Part shown: positions 5,278-5,860 of the stretch, piece by piece
Layout of the letters: every line of letters starts with the position of its first letter
Position numbering within the stretch: the first letter of the stretch is position 1
Source of the DNA: Marivivens sp.
Lineage (GTDB): Bacteria; Pseudomonadota; Alphaproteobacteria; Rhodobacterales; Rhodobacteraceae
Assembly: GCA_024642185.1 (NCBI GenBank)
Contig: JAHEBR010000147.1
Location: forward strand, 1 to 5,860
Reading direction: 5' to 3'
Length of the DNA: 5,860 nucleotides
Translations under genes and position numbers: made by a program
Notes under the pieces: generated by a model
What the model was told of the DNA's origin: nothing
Database searches by the model: none
The model's input: only the letters and a program-made list of their open reading frames with translations

Positions 5278-5860
5278 ATGCCCCTGCAAATGAACCGTGA
5301 GGTTTTCATCACCTGCGCCGTGACCGGCTCGGGCGCCACCCAAGACCGCAGCCCGCACGTTCCCCGCTCGCCCAAGGAAATCGCCGACAGCGCGATCGAG
5401 GCTGCGCGCGCCGGGGCCGCCATCGTGCACTGCCATGTGCGCGATCCCGAGACGGGCAAGCCCTCGCGCAAGGTGGACTACTATCGCGAAGTGACCGAGC
5501 GGATCCGTGAGGCCGAGGTGGATGTGGTCTTGAACCTCACCGCAGGCATGGGTGGCGACATCATCTTCGGGCCGACCGAGAACCCGATGGCCTTGAGCCC
5601 CGCGACCGACATGATCGGCGCCTCGGCGCGGGTCGAACATGTGGCCGAATGTCTGCCCGAGATCTGCACCCTCGATTGCGGCACGATGAACTTTGCCGAG
5701 GCCGACTATGTGATGACCAACACGCCGGGGATGCTCACGGCGATGGGCCGGATGATGACGCATCTGGGCGTGAAGCCCGAGATCGAGGCCTTTGACACGG
5801 GCCACCTCTGGTATGCCAAGCAGCTTGTCGAAGACGGCGTCCTGCACGGGCCTGCGCTTG
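5278..5860 (+). CDS. Beta-keto acid cleavage enzyme (BKACE, DUF849), N-terminal part; probably 3-dehydrocarnitine type
   Basis: BKACE enzymes are zinc-dependent TIM barrels that condense a beta-keto acid with acetyl-CoA and split it to acetoacetate plus a new CoA ester. In carnitine catabolism the substrate is 3-dehydrocarnitine and the product betainyl-CoA. The 194 codons present of roughly 300 show FITCAVTGSG (10-19), the metal-binding VHCHVRDPETGKPSR (50-64, ligands H51 and H53), VVLNLTAGMGGD (83-94), LPEICTLDCGTMNF (126-139) and EAFDTGHLW (170-178). The CAVTG opening, the GPTENPM segment and the LDCGTMNF block resemble, from memory, the BKACE of the Pseudomonas carnitine cluster rather than the lysine-fermentation Kce. 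The third metal ligand lies beyond the right edge. AAGGAG seven bases upstream fixes the ATG at 5278. It is divergent from a CdhR-like regulator and is probably the first gene of a catabolic operon. Confidence 0.92.
   Translation, partial: MPLQMNREVFITCAVTGSGATQDRSPHVPRSPKEIADSAIEAARAGAAIVHCHVRDPETGKPSRKVDYYREVTERIREAEVDVVLNLTAGMGGDIIFGPTENPMALSPATDMIGASARVEHVAECLPEICTLDCGTMNFAEADYVMTNTPGMLTAMGRMMTHLGVKPEIEAFDTGHLWYAKQLVEDGVLHGPAL

Noticed and set aside
1..5860. Mobile element, prophage, toxin-antitoxin, CRISPR or defence system
   Set aside because: No transposase, integrase, terminal repeats, spaced direct repeats or small paired genes are seen. All substantial coding is accounted for by seven ordinary genes.

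Overview
This is a GC-rich chromosomal segment that looks alphaproteobacterial, most likely Rhodobacterales (Paracoccus/Rhodobacter/Roseobacter-like). Four things suggest this: strong GC bias at third codon positions, Shine-Dalgarno starts, the gene families present, and a double-hairpin intergenic element at 4144-4200. That element matches, from memory, a family scattered between genes in Rhodobacteraceae. I see no phage genes, insertion sequences, tRNA, rRNA, CRISPR array or obvious horizontally acquired island.

Layout from left to right. (1) The N-terminal 199 codons of methionyl-tRNA synthetase (metG, minus strand) run off the left edge. (2) Divergent from it is a small secreted, probably outer-membrane beta-barrel protein (plus). 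(3) An MFS transporter of the YcaD-like type (minus) converges on the beta-barrel gene, and both end in one shared CTAG. (4) Divergent from the transporter is a small exported DsrE-family protein with a GTG start (plus), followed by a strong hairpin. (5) A Tas-like aldo/keto reductase follows (plus). (6) It converges, across the double-hairpin element, on a GlxA/CdhR-type AraC-family regulator (minus). (7) Divergent from the regulator, the first 194 codons of a beta-keto acid cleavage enzyme (BKACE, DUF849) run off the right edge (plus).

The left and centre look like single-gene transcription units in alternating orientation. The clearest functional unit is at the right end: a regulator with a DJ-1/PfpI-like sensor domain and two helix-turn-helix motifs, divergent from a BKACE gene. 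In other proteobacteria this pairing marks carnitine catabolism, where BKACE cleaves 3-dehydrocarnitine. The short region between the two genes holds a perfect tandem 8-bp repeat placed like an activator site. The genes that would confirm the pathway (carnitine dehydrogenase, thioesterase) would lie beyond the right edge.

I found no convincing undescribed multi-gene system. The items most worth a second look are the tandem-repeat operator candidate, the hairpin elements, the dual-strand CTAG stop, and the exported single-cysteine DsrE protein.
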